Below are positions 1-9,788 of a DNA stretch of 64,000 nucleotides, in pieces (position 1 is the stretch's first letter; each line of letters begins with the position of its first letter). The stretch is from contig CANNEA010000001.1 in the NCBI GenBank assembly GCA_947503525.1, positions 992,001 to 1,056,000 on the forward strand, written 5' to 3'. The stretch comes from an uncultured Carboxylicivirga sp. (GTDB taxonomy: Bacteria > Bacteroidota > Bacteroidia > Bacteroidales > Marinilabiliaceae). A program made the position numbers and the translations under genes. The notes under the pieces were generated by a model. That model was given only the letters and a program-made list of their open reading frames with translations, searched no databases and was not told where the DNA came from.

Positions 1-1
1 T

Positions 2-619
2 GGTACTAAATATACCGATAGAGTTGAGTTTGTTTATCCAATACCAGGAAAAAACACCTTTACTTATCATGTTACTACGGCTTATATGCCAAATGGTAAT
101 CCTTCAGAAACCGAATATATTTCTAAGACGATTGATGTAACAATTGATGTGTTAGATCATCCGCTACCAGAACAATGGTATTACTTAGTAGGTGATGAAC
201 TAGAAGGTAAGACTTGGGTATTTGATGGAGTTGGTGGTGATGAGCGTATTTGGTGGACTATGGTCGCACCATACAATCATGCTGAAGTTTGGTGGAATGC
301 AGGAGGAACTTGTTGCCCTCCTTTGGATGCAAGTGGAAGTATTCGTTTTGATTTAGATGGGGCTGCTAATTATACATACAAAGCTTCGCCCGATGGTGAT
401 GAGGTAGTTGGATCCTACGCTTTAGATACCAATAATGGTAAATTGGCCATTGTTGATGCAGAACTAATTGGTAAAACGCATAATGAAGCAGAACCTAGTC
501 GCTTAAATCCTGACGGTATTTATGAGGTAATTGAGCTAAGTAAGGATAAGCTTGTACTATATACCAATACCAATGACGGAGGTACAGGTTGGAAATGGAT
601 TTTTAAACCACAATCATAG
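2..619 (+). CDS. Surface glycan-binding lipoprotein, C-terminal part (partial)
   Basis: The frame is open from base 2, so the start and any signal peptide lie upstream of the window. The visible N-terminal residues look like the last strands of a PKD/Ig-like domain. They are followed by a roughly 150-residue Trp- and Gly-rich beta domain containing WWTMV, EVWWNAGG and a closing GWKWIF. This layout matches the PKD-containing glycan-binding proteins (SusE/F position) of Bacteroidota beta-glucan loci, which hold polysaccharide at the cell surface. The next genes are GH5, GH16 and GH3 enzymes on the same strand, which supports that role. Ligand specificity cannot be read from the sequence. The binding role is inferred from position and composition, not from a diagnostic motif. 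Confidence 0.6.
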   Translation, partial: GTKYTDRVEFVYPIPGKNTFTYHVTTAYMPNGNPSETEYISKTIDVTIDVLDHPLPEQWYYLVGDELEGKTWVFDGVGGDERIWWTMVAPYNHAEVWWNAGGTCCPPLDASGSIRFDLDGAANYTYKASPDGDEVVGSYALDTNNGKLAIVDAELIGKTHNEAEPSRLNPDGIYEVIELSKDKLVLYTNTNDGGTGWKWIFKPQS

Positions 620-668
620 ATTTTTCATAAGCGCCTGTTGATTCAGGTTTAATTTAGGTTAGTTAGAC

Positions 669-699
669 ATTTTCCGATTCCTCTTAGGAATCGGAAAAT
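669..699 (+). terminator. Perfect 14-bp hairpin without U-tract
   Basis: Bases 669-682 are exactly complementary to 686-699, with a 3-nt loop (CTT). No T-run follows, so a classical intrinsic terminator is doubtful. An mRNA-end-stabilising or partial attenuation element between the binding-protein gene and the first GH5 gene is likelier. Confidence 0.6.
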
Positions 700-809
700 T
701 CTAGCCAACAAGTATACTTTCTACTATATTGTAAATTCAATGTTTTAATGGCTTTTAAAGTAAGCTAGTAAGGATTATCATGTTTCAAAATGAACAATAC
801 TTGTTAATC

Positions 810-2573
810 ATGAATACTACTTTTAAGAAAATCCTTATTTTATTTACCTTCCTATTATTTGTACTGCCCGCCTTTTCTCAAGGCTTTCTTCGATGCGAAG
901 GGCAACAAATAGTTAATGACAATGGTCCATTTATTATCCGCAGTATTGGCACAGGCAATTGGATGATCCAAGAAGGCTACATGATGCAGTCTACCAGTGC
1001 CGGAATTCATACCCATACACAATTTAGAAATAAACTAAACCATACAATTGGAGTAGAGCGATGCAATCAATTTTACGATTATTGGTTAAGAGAGCACTTC
1101 ACCAAAACGGATTTAGATTCAATGAAGGCCTGGGGTTTTAATGCCGTGCGGCCGGCTTTGCATTATAAATGGTTTACACTTCCAATCGAAGAAGAACAGG
1201 TACAAGATAATGGCACTTTATCCAATACATGGGTTGAAAAAGGTTTTATAATGCTTGATGAACTGGTGTCGTGGTGTGAGCAAAATCAAATGTATGTCAT
1301 TTTTGATATGCATGGAGCACCGGGAGGTCAGGGTAAAAATGCAGATATAAGTGATTATGACCACAACCTACCATCTTTATGGGAAAGTGAAGCCAATAAG
1401 GAGAAATTAATTGCACTATGGATTAAATTGGCTGAACGCTATAAAGATTCGAAGTGGGTAGGTGGTTATGATATTATCAATGAAACGAATTGGGATGTTG
1501 ATGGAAATACTGGTCATGAAAATGGATGTAACTGTCAGCAAAATAAAGCTCTGTGGGATTTGCAACTTCGATTAACGGAAGCGATTAGAGAGCTGGATCA
1601 AAAACACATCATTTATATATCTGGTAATTGCTGGGGAAACAATTACAAAGGCTTTGAGGAACACAATTTAAAGGGCTTTGATAAAAATACAGCCTTAACC
1701 TTCCATAAGTATTGGAATGTGAATGATTACAATTCAATTAAATGGGTGCTTGACATGCGGAAGCGCTTGAACATGCCAATTTGGATGAGTGAGGGAGGTG
1801 AAAACTCCAACCACTGGTTTGCCGAAGCTGTTGAACTTTTTGAAAAAAACAATATCGGATGGTCATGGTGGCCGGTTAAAAAGAGTCGATTAAATAACAT
1901 TTTAAAAGTCACTACCAACGATGATTATTATAAGTTGATAGATTCCTGGAAAGAAGGTAATACTCCTTTGTCAGGTGATGAAACTTATGAAGCAGTCATG
2001 AGTTATGCTAAGGCTCATAAAATTAGTAATTGCACTATTGCTCCGGATGTTATTTATGCCTTAAATAGTAGAACAAATAGTCAGGCTACAAAAGCGTATA
2101 ACGTGAATCACTCTGATGAATGGATCGCTTTTGTCAATTACGATTTAGGCAAGGATGGTTTTGCTTATCACGATATGCTATCGGAAAATTCTACTGGGAA
2201 TAGTGGGAATGCCAAATGGAACAGCGGTAATCAATACCGAAATGATGGTGTTGATATTGGCTTTGATGGTATTAATTATTACGTGGGTTGGACTGAGCCA
2301 GGCGAATGGTTACACTATTCTTTTAATGCATTAGAAGAGGGGCAATATCATTTGGAGGTAATATCATCATCTGACTTAATTGATACTGAAATTGAGATTC
2401 ACATTAATGGGACTCAGCTTGAGACTATTCAATTACCTCTTACAAATGGTAAGCATAATTGGGAAACAACAAAAAGTAAAACCTTTACTATTTCGCAGAA
2501 TGGTGTGAAATTAAAGGTGTTAATAAATAGCGGAGGGGCAAATTTAAAGTCCTTTCGATTGAAGAAAATCTAG
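810..2573 (+). CDS. GH5 family glycoside hydrolase with C-terminal CBM6
   Basis: An exported (alpha/beta)8 endo- or exo-glucanase of 587 residues. I chose the ATG at 810 because it directly precedes a signal peptide (MNTTFKK, hydrophobic stretch, AFSQG); an upstream in-frame ATG at 780 would add ten polar residues. The GH5 acid/base is Glu225 in DIINETNW and the nucleophile is Glu328 in WMSEGGEN. Residues from about 450 to 587 form a CBM6-like jelly roll (YHD, VGWTEPGEWLHYS and a C-terminal SFRLKKI). GH5 enzymes of this layout hydrolyse beta-glucans. With GH16 and GH3 neighbours, a beta-1,3 or beta-1,6-glucan substrate is likely, but subfamily and linkage are not assignable here. The next gene begins 42 bp downstream. 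Confidence 0.88.
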   Translation: MNTTFKKILILFTFLLFVLPAFSQGFLRCEGQQIVNDNGPFIIRSIGTGNWMIQEGYMMQSTSAGIHTHTQFRNKLNHTIGVERCNQFYDYWLREHFTKTDLDSMKAWGFNAVRPALHYKWFTLPIEEEQVQDNGTLSNTWVEKGFIMLDELVSWCEQNQMYVIFDMHGAPGGQGKNADISDYDHNLPSLWESEANKEKLIALWIKLAERYKDSKWVGGYDIINETNWDVDGNTGHENGCNCQQNKALWDLQLRLTEAIRELDQKHIIYISGNCWGNNYKGFEEHNLKGFDKNTALTFHKYWNVNDYNSIKWVLDMRKRLNMPIWMSEGGENSNHWFAEAVELFEKNNIGWSWWPVKKSRLNNILKVTTNDDYYKLIDSWKEGNTPLSGDETYEAVMSYAKAHKISNCTIAPDVIYALNSRTNSQATKAYNVNHSDEWIAFVNYDLGKDGFAYHDMLSENSTGNSGNAKWNSGNQYRNDGVDIGFDGINYYVGWTEPGEWLHYSFNALEEGQYHLEVISSSDLIDTEIEIHINGTQLETIQLPLTNGKHNWETTKSKTFTISQNGVKLKVLINSGGANLKSFRLKKI

Positions 2574-2615
2574 GGATTGGATTCAAAACAATTTTTTAAA
2601 CGAGGAAAGCGTATA

Positions 2616-3980
2616 ATGAAGAAGCAATACAGACAAAATGCAATTCTTACACTGTTAAGCTTATTGGTAATTAGCGGATTTTGGTCATGTGAAAAGAATG
2701 AAACGATAAGTGCTTATGAAGTTGATTTCGAATTTGAAAAGCACTCCACTAAGGGCAACGTAATTGTGTTTACGAACACAAGCAAAGGTGATCACTATTT
2801 TGTTAGATGGAATTTTGGAAATGGTGAGCGTACTGATCGTATAGCTGTTGAAGAAGGAAGTTCAATGGAAATCTTCTATCCTGAGAAGGGTGAGTTTGAA
2901 GTAGAGCTTACGGTGTGGGGACATCAAAATGATTTATCCGATAATAAATCCATTAAGAAGAAGGTGCCCATTGACACTGATGTTTTTTCAGTGGATTTCA
3001 ATGTTAGTGCCAAAGCCAATAGTGATAATCACGTTATTCTTTCAAATACTACCCAAGGTGACTATGAGTCTCTTGAATGGATTGTTGACGGTGAATTAAT
3101 GGAAAGTCACTTGGATGAAATTGAAGTTTATATGCCTTTGGCGGGTAAATATGATATTGAGTTAAATGTGATGCAGGGATCATATACCCAAAGTAAAACG
3201 GACGATTATACCATTTCAAAGGATGACCCTGAGTACTTTAATAACTTCGAGTTGGTTTGGTACGATGAATTTGACGGTAGCACTGTAAGTGCTGATAAGT
3301 GGTTGTTTGAGACAGGTCAGCATGGATGGGGAAATAATGAATGGCAAAATTATACCAGTGGAGAGAACAGCACAATTTCCGATGGTAAACTATCAATAAC
3401 AGCAAAGAAAACCGGTGATGGGCAAAAAGTTGGTGATTATACTTCTTCACGAATGAACAGTAAGACCAATTTCACATATGGCCGTTTTGAGATTAAAGCC
3501 AAAATGCCTGAAGATAAAGGTCCGGGCTTATGGCCGGCTATTTGGATGTTAGGTCAATCTATTAAAGATGGAACGTCATGGCCCTTGTGCGGAGAGATAG
3601 ACATAATGGAGTATGTGAGTTTTGATCCTAATCATGTATCCTGTGCAATTCATACCGAGAGTAATAATCACCGTAAAGGAAATGCAATATCTTCAGGGCA
3701 TGTGCCATTGTCGACTGCGGAAGAGGAGTATCACATTTATGGCCTTTTGTGGACCAAGCGTTGGCTAAAGTTTTATCGCGATGACGTGGATAATGTGATT
3801 TTGGAATATAAGCGGCCAAATAATTTTAATAAAGAAAACTGGCCTTATGATGAGCCTGCATTTATTTTATTGAATGTAGCCGTTGGTGGAGATTACGGTG
3901 GTGCGCATGGTGTTAATGATGATATTTTTCCGGCATCAATGGATGTGGAGTATGTGAGAGTTTATCAACATCCGGAATAA
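2616..3980 (+). CDS. GH16 beta-glucanase lipoprotein with PKD-like domains (laminarinase type)
   Basis: A 454-residue lipoprotein. ATG 2616 follows a GAGGAAAG purine stretch and opens MKKQYRQ plus a hydrophobic segment ending in FWSC, a relaxed Bacteroidota lipobox. A TTG at 2577 would only add an atypical leader. Two PKD/Ig-like repeats (about residues 30-115 and 125-205) each carry the 'W..G.GE...' or 'EW.VDGE' style core. The GH16 domain runs from about 215 to 454. Its catalytic signature is GEIDIMEYV, with Glu327 (nucleophile), Asp329 and Glu332 (acid/base). GH16 enzymes of this EIDIMEY type cleave beta-1,3-glucans such as laminarin. Lipidation suggests attachment at the outer membrane near the glycan-binding protein. 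It lies tightly within the locus. Confidence 0.9.
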   Translation: MKKQYRQNAILTLLSLLVISGFWSCEKNETISAYEVDFEFEKHSTKGNVIVFTNTSKGDHYFVRWNFGNGERTDRIAVEEGSSMEIFYPEKGEFEVELTVWGHQNDLSDNKSIKKKVPIDTDVFSVDFNVSAKANSDNHVILSNTTQGDYESLEWIVDGELMESHLDEIEVYMPLAGKYDIELNVMQGSYTQSKTDDYTISKDDPEYFNNFELVWYDEFDGSTVSADKWLFETGQHGWGNNEWQNYTSGENSTISDGKLSITAKKTGDGQKVGDYTSSRMNSKTNFTYGRFEIKAKMPEDKGPGLWPAIWMLGQSIKDGTSWPLCGEIDIMEYVSFDPNHVSCAIHTESNNHRKGNAISSGHVPLSTAEEEYHIYGLLWTKRWLKFYRDDVDNVILEYKRPNNFNKENWPYDEPAFILLNVAVGGDYGGAHGVNDDIFPASMDVEYVRVYQHPE

Positions 3981-4038
3981 GAATAGAATTTGATTTGAAA
4001 TTAACCTGACCTGGAATAAATTGATAAAATATTGGGAG

Positions 4039-4842
4039 ATGCACAAAAAAATTAGAAATACGAGTATGTTTCTTTTGCTGCTTTGTCTTGGATTATCATG
4101 CAATCAGGAAGAAGATTATAAGTTGGTCTGGAATGATGAATTCGAAAGCAACGGTCTTCCTGACTCCACCAAATGGAGTTACGATACAGAAGGTAACGCC
4201 TGGTCATGGGGGAATAATGAACTTCAGCAATATACTTCGCACCGAACGAAAAATGCCGAAGTTATTGATGGAAAGTTATTTATTACAGCTTTAAAGGAAG
4301 AAGGGTTTAATCAGGCCTATACTTCAGCTCGTTTAATAACAAGAGATAAAGGAGATTGGCTGTATGGAAAGATAGATGTTTGTGCCATGGTGCCCGGGGG
4401 AAAAGGGGCCTGGCCGGCTATATGGATGTTGCCAACAGATTGGGAATATGGCAACTGGCCAAAGAGTGGAGAAATAGATATTATGGAGCATGTGGGGTAT
4501 GAGCCGGATTCTTTATTTTTTTCCATTCATACCGAAGCATTTAATCATACGATAGGAACGCAAAAATCAGCTGCTATTTACGCACCTGATTCTGAAAAAG
4601 GGTTTCATGTTTATTCAATAGAATGGACAGCTAAACAATGCGATTTCTTTTTCGATAAAGAAAAGGTGTTTTCTTTTAAAAAGGGAAGTAATGGTTCATC
4701 TAAGTGGCCATTTGATAAACGGTTCCATCTTATCCTCAATGTTGCTATTGGAGGAAATTGGGGCGGAAAATTGGGTGTGGATGATGATATCTTTCCTTGC
4801 CAGATGGTAGTGGATTATGTAAGGGTTTACCAGAAACAGTAG
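4039..4842 (+). CDS. GH16 beta-glucanase lipoprotein, single domain
   Basis: This is a second GH16 enzyme, 267 residues, without the PKD repeats of its upstream paralogue. ATG 4039 gives MHKKIRN, a hydrophobic core and the lipobox LGLSC. The mature N-terminus CNQEED is acidic directly after Cys, like the surface-export signals known for Bacteroidota lipoproteins. The catalytic motif GEIDIMEHV places Glu145, Asp147 and Glu150. A flanking WPAIWMLP and the C-terminal VDYVRVYQ are typical of bacterial laminarinases and lichenases. Two tandem GH16 genes suggest division of labour, such as attacking different chain lengths or branched regions; this is inference. A TTG at 4021 is a less likely start. 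Confidence 0.9.
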   Translation: MHKKIRNTSMFLLLLCLGLSCNQEEDYKLVWNDEFESNGLPDSTKWSYDTEGNAWSWGNNELQQYTSHRTKNAEVIDGKLFITALKEEGFNQAYTSARLITRDKGDWLYGKIDVCAMVPGGKGAWPAIWMLPTDWEYGNWPKSGEIDIMEHVGYEPDSLFFSIHTEAFNHTIGTQKSAAIYAPDSEKGFHVYSIEWTAKQCDFFFDKEKVFSFKKGSNGSSKWPFDKRFHLILNVAIGGNWGGKLGVDDDIFPCQMVVDYVRVYQKQ

Positions 4843-4920
4843 GTAGAAAAATATAAAAGGACCAGTATTATTTTTTTGATGGTCCGAATATGATATAGAG
4901 CTAGAAAAAAACCAAATAAT

Positions 4921-7179
4921 ATGAAAACGATACAACTATTAAGTCTTGTGTTGATCGCAGGCTGGATGTTTGCTTGTAATGCACCAAAAGGTGAATTGGA
5001 TGAGCTGGATAAAAAAGTTGAAGAATTGTTAGGCCAAATGACCCTCGAGGAAAAAGTTGGTCAAATGAATCAATACAATGGATTTTACGACGTAACAGGG
5101 CCTGCACCATCAGCCGGTGATGCAAAAAATAAATATGACCATATCAAAAAAGGGTGGGTTGGTTCAATGCTAAACGTTCGCGGTGCAAAAAACGTGCGCG
5201 AAATGCAAAGTTTAGCTGTGGATAGTTCACGATTAGGAATTCCTATGATTTTTGGCTTTGATGTGATACACGGGCATAAAACACTTTCACCAATTCCTTT
5301 GGCAGAATCGGCAAGTTGGGATTTGGAAGCCATTGAAAAATCAGCGCGTATTGCGGCTATTGAGGCATCAGCGGAAGGTTTAAACTGGACTTTTGCACCA
5401 ATGGTAGATATTTCAAGAGATGCACGCTGGGGACGTGTAATGGAAGGTGCCGGCGAAGATACATATTTAGGAACTCGTATTGGCGTTGCTCGTGTAAAGG
5501 GCTTTCAGGGCGATGATTTATCTGCCAATAATACCATTGCTGCATGTGCCAAGCATTTTGCTGCCTATGGATTTGCCGAAGGTGGACGTGATTATAATAC
5601 TGTAGATGTTGGAACAGCTACTTTGTATAATGTGGTATTTCCTCCCTTTAAAGCTGCAATTGAAGAAGCGGATGTAAAAACCTTTATGAACTCATTTAAT
5701 ATTGTTAATGGAATTCCGGCAACCGGTAATTCATTTTTAATGCGTGATATACTTAAAGGAGAATGGGGTTTTGAAGGATATGTAATTTCTGATTGGAGTA
5801 GTGGTGAGGAAATGATTGATCATGGTTTTGCCCGCGATACTGCTCATGTTGCTCAACTGGCAGCCATTGCCGGATCGGATATGGATATGGAGTCCTATGC
5901 CTATGTCAAGTATTTGGCTAAACATGTTAGAGAAGGTAGAGTAGCAGAATCGGTAGTTGACGAAGCTGCAAGACGTATTTTAAAGGTTAAATTTGAATTG
6001 GGCTTATTTGATGATCCCTATAAGTATTGTGATGAAGCTCGTGAAAAAGAATTGATCTATCATCAGGACCATATGGATGCCGCCCTGGATATGGCTAAAA
6101 AATCAATCGTTCTGCTTAAAAACGAAAATAATACTTTACCCCTTTCTAAGGAACAGAAGAAAATTGCTGTTATCGGTACTTTAGCAAAGGATAAGGACAG
6201 CCCGCTTGGCAACTGGCGTATGGCCGGAGAGGATAATACTGCAGTATCGGTTCTTGAAGGTTTAGAAAAGTATACTTCTAACATAAAATATGCTGAAGGT
6301 GTTAAATTGGTTACAGGTCCTACGGCCTTTCCTATTGAGCTGGAAGTGAATGAAACTGATAGAAGTGGATTTAAGGAGGCTATTCGTCTGGCTAAAAAAT
6401 CAGAAGTTGTAATTATGGTGTTGGGAGAGCATGGACTTCATAGTGGAGAAGCTCGTTCTCGTGCTAATATTGATCTGCCCGGACTTCAGCAGGAGTTGTT
6501 GGAAGAAGTATATAAGGTAAATCAAAATATAATTTTGGTTCTTACCAATGGTCGTCCTTTAGCCATTACATGGGCGGATGAGCATTTACGTGCCATTGTT
6601 GAAGCCTGGCAACTGGGTACGCAGGCAGGTAACGCTATTGCTGAAGTTCTGTTTGGAGATTATAATCCATCCGGTAAATTACCTATGACATTTCCACGTC
6701 ATGTAGGTCAGGTGCCTATGTATTATAATTATTTCAATACCGGTCGCCCTGGTCCTGATGGTGAATTATTTTACCCACACTATATGGATGAGAGTCACTT
6801 GCCTTTGTATGCCTTTGGATATGGTTTAAGTTATTCTTCGTTTGAGTACTCCGATTTAAAGGTTCAGGTAGTGGATAAGGAAAATGTATCAGTGGAAGTG
6901 ATGGTAAAAAATACCAGCTCGGTTGATGGAGAAGAAGTGGTGCAATTATATATAAGAGATAGAGTAGCAAGTATTGTTCGCCCTGTTAAAGAACTAAAAG
7001 GATTTGATAAGATAAATCTTAAAGCAGGGGAAGCTCAAAGTGTAAGTTTTAAATTGAGTAAAAAGGAGCTTGGCTTTTATAATGGTAATGGTGAATTCTT
7101 ATTAGAGCCGGGTGATTTTGATGTTATGATTGGCGGAAGTTCCGACAAGGTTTTAACAGCCTCTTTTGTGTTGAATTAA
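4921..7179 (+). CDS. bglX: GH3 beta-glucosidase, BglX-like lipoprotein
   Basis: A 752-residue GH3 enzyme that removes terminal beta-glucosyl units from oligosaccharides. The N-terminus is a lipoprotein-type signal (MKTIQLL, then WMFAC). The order is a TIM-barrel domain (about 30-370), the alpha/beta sandwich (about 390-600) and a fibronectin-III-like domain (about 660-750). The nucleophile is Asp291 in YVISDWSS. The acid/base candidate is the Glu in the GEHGLHSGEARSR loop. KHFAAYG and GRDYN are the expected substrate-binding segments. Length and loop motifs match the BglX group. It begins 78 bp after the second GH16, and products of the GH16 enzymes are plausible substrates. A long stem-loop and T-run follow the stop codon. 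Confidence 0.9.
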   Translation: MKTIQLLSLVLIAGWMFACNAPKGELDELDKKVEELLGQMTLEEKVGQMNQYNGFYDVTGPAPSAGDAKNKYDHIKKGWVGSMLNVRGAKNVREMQSLAVDSSRLGIPMIFGFDVIHGHKTLSPIPLAESASWDLEAIEKSARIAAIEASAEGLNWTFAPMVDISRDARWGRVMEGAGEDTYLGTRIGVARVKGFQGDDLSANNTIAACAKHFAAYGFAEGGRDYNTVDVGTATLYNVVFPPFKAAIEEADVKTFMNSFNIVNGIPATGNSFLMRDILKGEWGFEGYVISDWSSGEEMIDHGFARDTAHVAQLAAIAGSDMDMESYAYVKYLAKHVREGRVAESVVDEAARRILKVKFELGLFDDPYKYCDEAREKELIYHQDHMDAALDMAKKSIVLLKNENNTLPLSKEQKKIAVIGTLAKDKDSPLGNWRMAGEDNTAVSVLEGLEKYTSNIKYAEGVKLVTGPTAFPIELEVNETDRSGFKEAIRLAKKSEVVIMVLGEHGLHSGEARSRANIDLPGLQQELLEEVYKVNQNIILVLTNGRPLAITWADEHLRAIVEAWQLGTQAGNAIAEVLFGDYNPSGKLPMTFPRHVGQVPMYYNYFNTGRPGPDGELFYPHYMDESHLPLYAFGYGLSYSSFEYSDLKVQVVDKENVSVEVMVKNTSSVDGEEVVQLYIRDRVASIVRPVKELKGFDKINLKAGEAQSVSFKLSKKELGFYNGNGEFLLEPGDFDVMIGGSSDKVLTASFVLN

Positions 7180-7187
7180 AAAGAATT

Positions 7188-7272
7188 GGGAGATCATGTT
7201 TTTTAGCTTAACCGGAATAAAGCTGAGAAGTATTTGAATAATCGCAGATTCACTTAATGATCTCCCTTTTTT
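7188..7272 (+). terminator. Long-loop intrinsic terminator after first GH3
   Basis: Bases 7188-7197 (GGGAGATCAT) pair perfectly with 7257-7266 and are followed by TTTTTT. The 59-nt loop contains a smaller nested hairpin (AGCTT paired with AAGCT). The T-run makes termination or partial read-through likely before the next GH3 gene. Confidence 0.6.
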
Positions 7273-7375
7273 AGATTTATTGGCTTTTAAATTGGGGATA
7301 CTGTATGCTAATTGCTCTGCATTTACTTATTGAAACTCTTGTGCCAAAGCTGAACATGAACTAAAATATTAACAG

Positions 7376-9763
7376 ATGAAGAGAGTACTAATATTAGCAA
7401 TTGTGATTATGGCTGGTATAAACTTGTCGGCACAGAATGAGAACATAAAAGAAAAGGTGGAGCTCCTGGTTTCACAGATGACTCTGGAAGAAAAAGTTTC
7501 GCTTTGCTCAGGTCGTGATGATTGGAGTACAGAACCCATTGAACGATTGAATATTCCATGGATCTGGATGGCTGACGGACCGCATGGTTTGCGTCGTGCC
7601 CCGGCAACCAATAAAGCAGGATACGGCGATCAGCATCCTGCAACTTGTTTTCCTACCGCATCTGCCTTGTCAGCAAGCTGGGATACTGATTTAATTTATC
7701 AGGTAGGTGAGGCCCTTGGTGAAGAGTGTCAGGCCCTGGGCGTTAATGTGTTATTAGGCCCTGGTGTTAATATTAAGCGATCAGTTCTGGGAGGACGTAA
7801 TTTCGAGTATTTTTCTGAGGATCCTATCTTATCGGGCGAACTGGGAGCAGCTTATATTAACGGAGTACAAAGTCAAGGTGTAGGAACATCATTAAAACAC
7901 TTTACGGCCAATAATGTGGAAACCATGCGTATGTTCATGAATTCGAATGTGGATTCGCGCACCTTGCATGAAATTTATTTAACTCCCTTTGAGATAGCCG
8001 TGAAGAAAGCCCAGCCATGGACTGTGATGGCTTGTTACAACCGTGTACAAGGTGAGTATGGAACTCAAAGCCCGCATTTGTTGACAAAGATCTTAAAGGA
8101 AGATTGGGGATTTGAAGGCATCGTTGTTTCCGATTGGTTTGCTGTTATCGATAGGGTTGAAGCATTAAAGGCAGGTATGCACATCGAGATGCCTCATGTG
8201 AGCAATGTTAATGATGAAATATTACTACAAGCTTTAAAAGATGAGCTGGTTGAAGAAGAGGTATTAGATAAGTTAGTGAAAGAAATATTGATGGTGGTAT
8301 TGAAAGCGAAATCATTGGATCGTGATGGAGTTGATCAAAATGTGGAAGAGCATCATCTCTTTGCTCGCGAGGTACATGCTCAAACAATTACTTTGCTTAA
8401 GAACGATAAGGGTGTATTGCCTGTTAGTAAGTCAAAATATAAAAAAATCGCCATCATTGGAGAGTTTGCTGCTAATCCTCGTTATCAAGGAAATGGAAGT
8501 TCAGAGGTTAAACCCACTCAATTGGATAATGTACTTGACATTGTTAAAAACGAATATGGAAAAGGCCTGAAAATTACCTATTCACAAGGTTATAGTTTAA
8601 AGGATGATAATGACTACAGTCTGATAGAAGATGCGGTTAAGGCCGCAGAAGATGCTGATCTGGCTCTTGTGTTTGTTGGACTGCCTCTACAATACGAATC
8701 AGAAGGTATCGATCGTAAGCATATTAATATGCCTGCTGCGCATAATAAGTTAGTTGAGGCTGTGGCTAAAGTACAATCTAATACAGTGGCTGTATTAACC
8801 AATGGTAGCGCTGTTGCCATTCCATGGCTTAATCAGGTTGATGGTGTGCTGGAAACATGGTTGGGAGGTCAGGCAGGTGCGGGAGCAGTTGCTGATGTAC
8901 TATTTGGTGTGGTCAATCCATCGGGTAAATTGGCGGAAACTTTTCCTCAGAAATTAGCCGATACACCTGCTGCATTTAATTTTCCCGGTGAACAGGGAGA
9001 GGTCTTGTATGGTGAGCGTATTTTTGTTGGTTACCGCTACTATGACGAGAAACAAATTGAACCTTTATTTCCTTTTGGTTATGGATTATCTTATACCAGC
9101 TATGAATATTCCGACTTAAAAGTTTCGCAGGATGTAATTAACGACAAGGATGTACTTCAGCTTAGTTTAAAAGTAAAAAATACCGGAGACATAAGGGGTA
9201 AGGAAATTATTCAGATTTACGTATCAGATGAAGCCTGCACCTTACAAAGACCTCAAAAGGAATTAAAAGCCTTTAAGAAAGTAGAATTAGCTCCGGGAGA
9301 AAGCAAAGAAGTCACCTTTCAACTTAAGGGTAGAGATTTTTCATATTACGATGCAAAGCGCTCAATGTGGATAGCGGAGAGTGGAGAATTTACAATCTCA
9401 GCTGCTGCCTCCTCCAGAGATATTCGTGAAAGTGTTTCTGTTCGCTTGAATTCAACTCAGAAAGTTCCGTTGATGGTGGATGAGTATACTTTTGTTAAGG
9501 AGCTTTGGGACAATACGGATACTCGTGAGCTACTGAAGGAGTATATGCCAAATTGGATTGGCGGATGGGTACCCGAGGGTAAAAGCACCGATGAAGCCAA
9601 TATTCCGGGATTCTTCCTGGAACATCCACTGATTAAATTTCCTTATATCACGCATGATGAATTCAGTCATAAGGAAGTGAAGGAATTAATCGAAAGATGT
9701 AAGGATATTTACTATACTCCTGAATTTAAGACCTATGAGGAGAAAGAGAATGTTTCATTCTAA
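7376..9763 (+). CDS. GH3 beta-glucosidase with C-terminal extension
   Basis: A 795-residue exported GH3 enzyme. The signal peptide is MKRVLIL, a hydrophobic core and NLSAQN, which is SPI type without a lipobox Cys. The barrel carries MADGPHGLR and the nucleophile Asp253 in IVVSDWFA. The alpha/beta sandwich and fibronectin-III-like domain follow (LFPFGYGLSYTSYEYS, then ADEACTLQRPQKELKAF-type strands). About 90 extra residues after the fibronectin-like domain include PNWIGGWVPEG. A tail of this kind occurs in part of GH3, with no role I can assign. The family hydrolyses beta-1,2-, 1,3-, 1,4- or 1,6-gluco-oligosaccharides, so specificity is not resolved. It is preceded by a terminator-like structure and followed by a second one, so it may be expressed as its own unit. 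Confidence 0.88.
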   Translation: MKRVLILAIVIMAGINLSAQNENIKEKVELLVSQMTLEEKVSLCSGRDDWSTEPIERLNIPWIWMADGPHGLRRAPATNKAGYGDQHPATCFPTASALSASWDTDLIYQVGEALGEECQALGVNVLLGPGVNIKRSVLGGRNFEYFSEDPILSGELGAAYINGVQSQGVGTSLKHFTANNVETMRMFMNSNVDSRTLHEIYLTPFEIAVKKAQPWTVMACYNRVQGEYGTQSPHLLTKILKEDWGFEGIVVSDWFAVIDRVEALKAGMHIEMPHVSNVNDEILLQALKDELVEEEVLDKLVKEILMVVLKAKSLDRDGVDQNVEEHHLFAREVHAQTITLLKNDKGVLPVSKSKYKKIAIIGEFAANPRYQGNGSSEVKPTQLDNVLDIVKNEYGKGLKITYSQGYSLKDDNDYSLIEDAVKAAEDADLALVFVGLPLQYESEGIDRKHINMPAAHNKLVEAVAKVQSNTVAVLTNGSAVAIPWLNQVDGVLETWLGGQAGAGAVADVLFGVVNPSGKLAETFPQKLADTPAAFNFPGEQGEVLYGERIFVGYRYYDEKQIEPLFPFGYGLSYTSYEYSDLKVSQDVINDKDVLQLSLKVKNTGDIRGKEIIQIYVSDEACTLQRPQKELKAFKKVELAPGESKEVTFQLKGRDFSYYDAKRSMWIAESGEFTISAAASSRDIRESVSVRLNSTQKVPLMVDEYTFVKELWDNTDTRELLKEYMPNWIGGWVPEGKSTDEANIPGFFLEHPLIKFPYITHDEFSHKEVKELIERCKDIYYTPEFKTYEEKENVSF

Positions 9764-9788
9764 GGAAGTTTTATAAACGCATTGAGGA

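Noticed and set aside
4859-4885. GGACCA/TGGTCC hairpin between GH16 and GH3
   Set aside because: Six base pairs with the T-run inside the loop, not after the stem; not a credible terminator.
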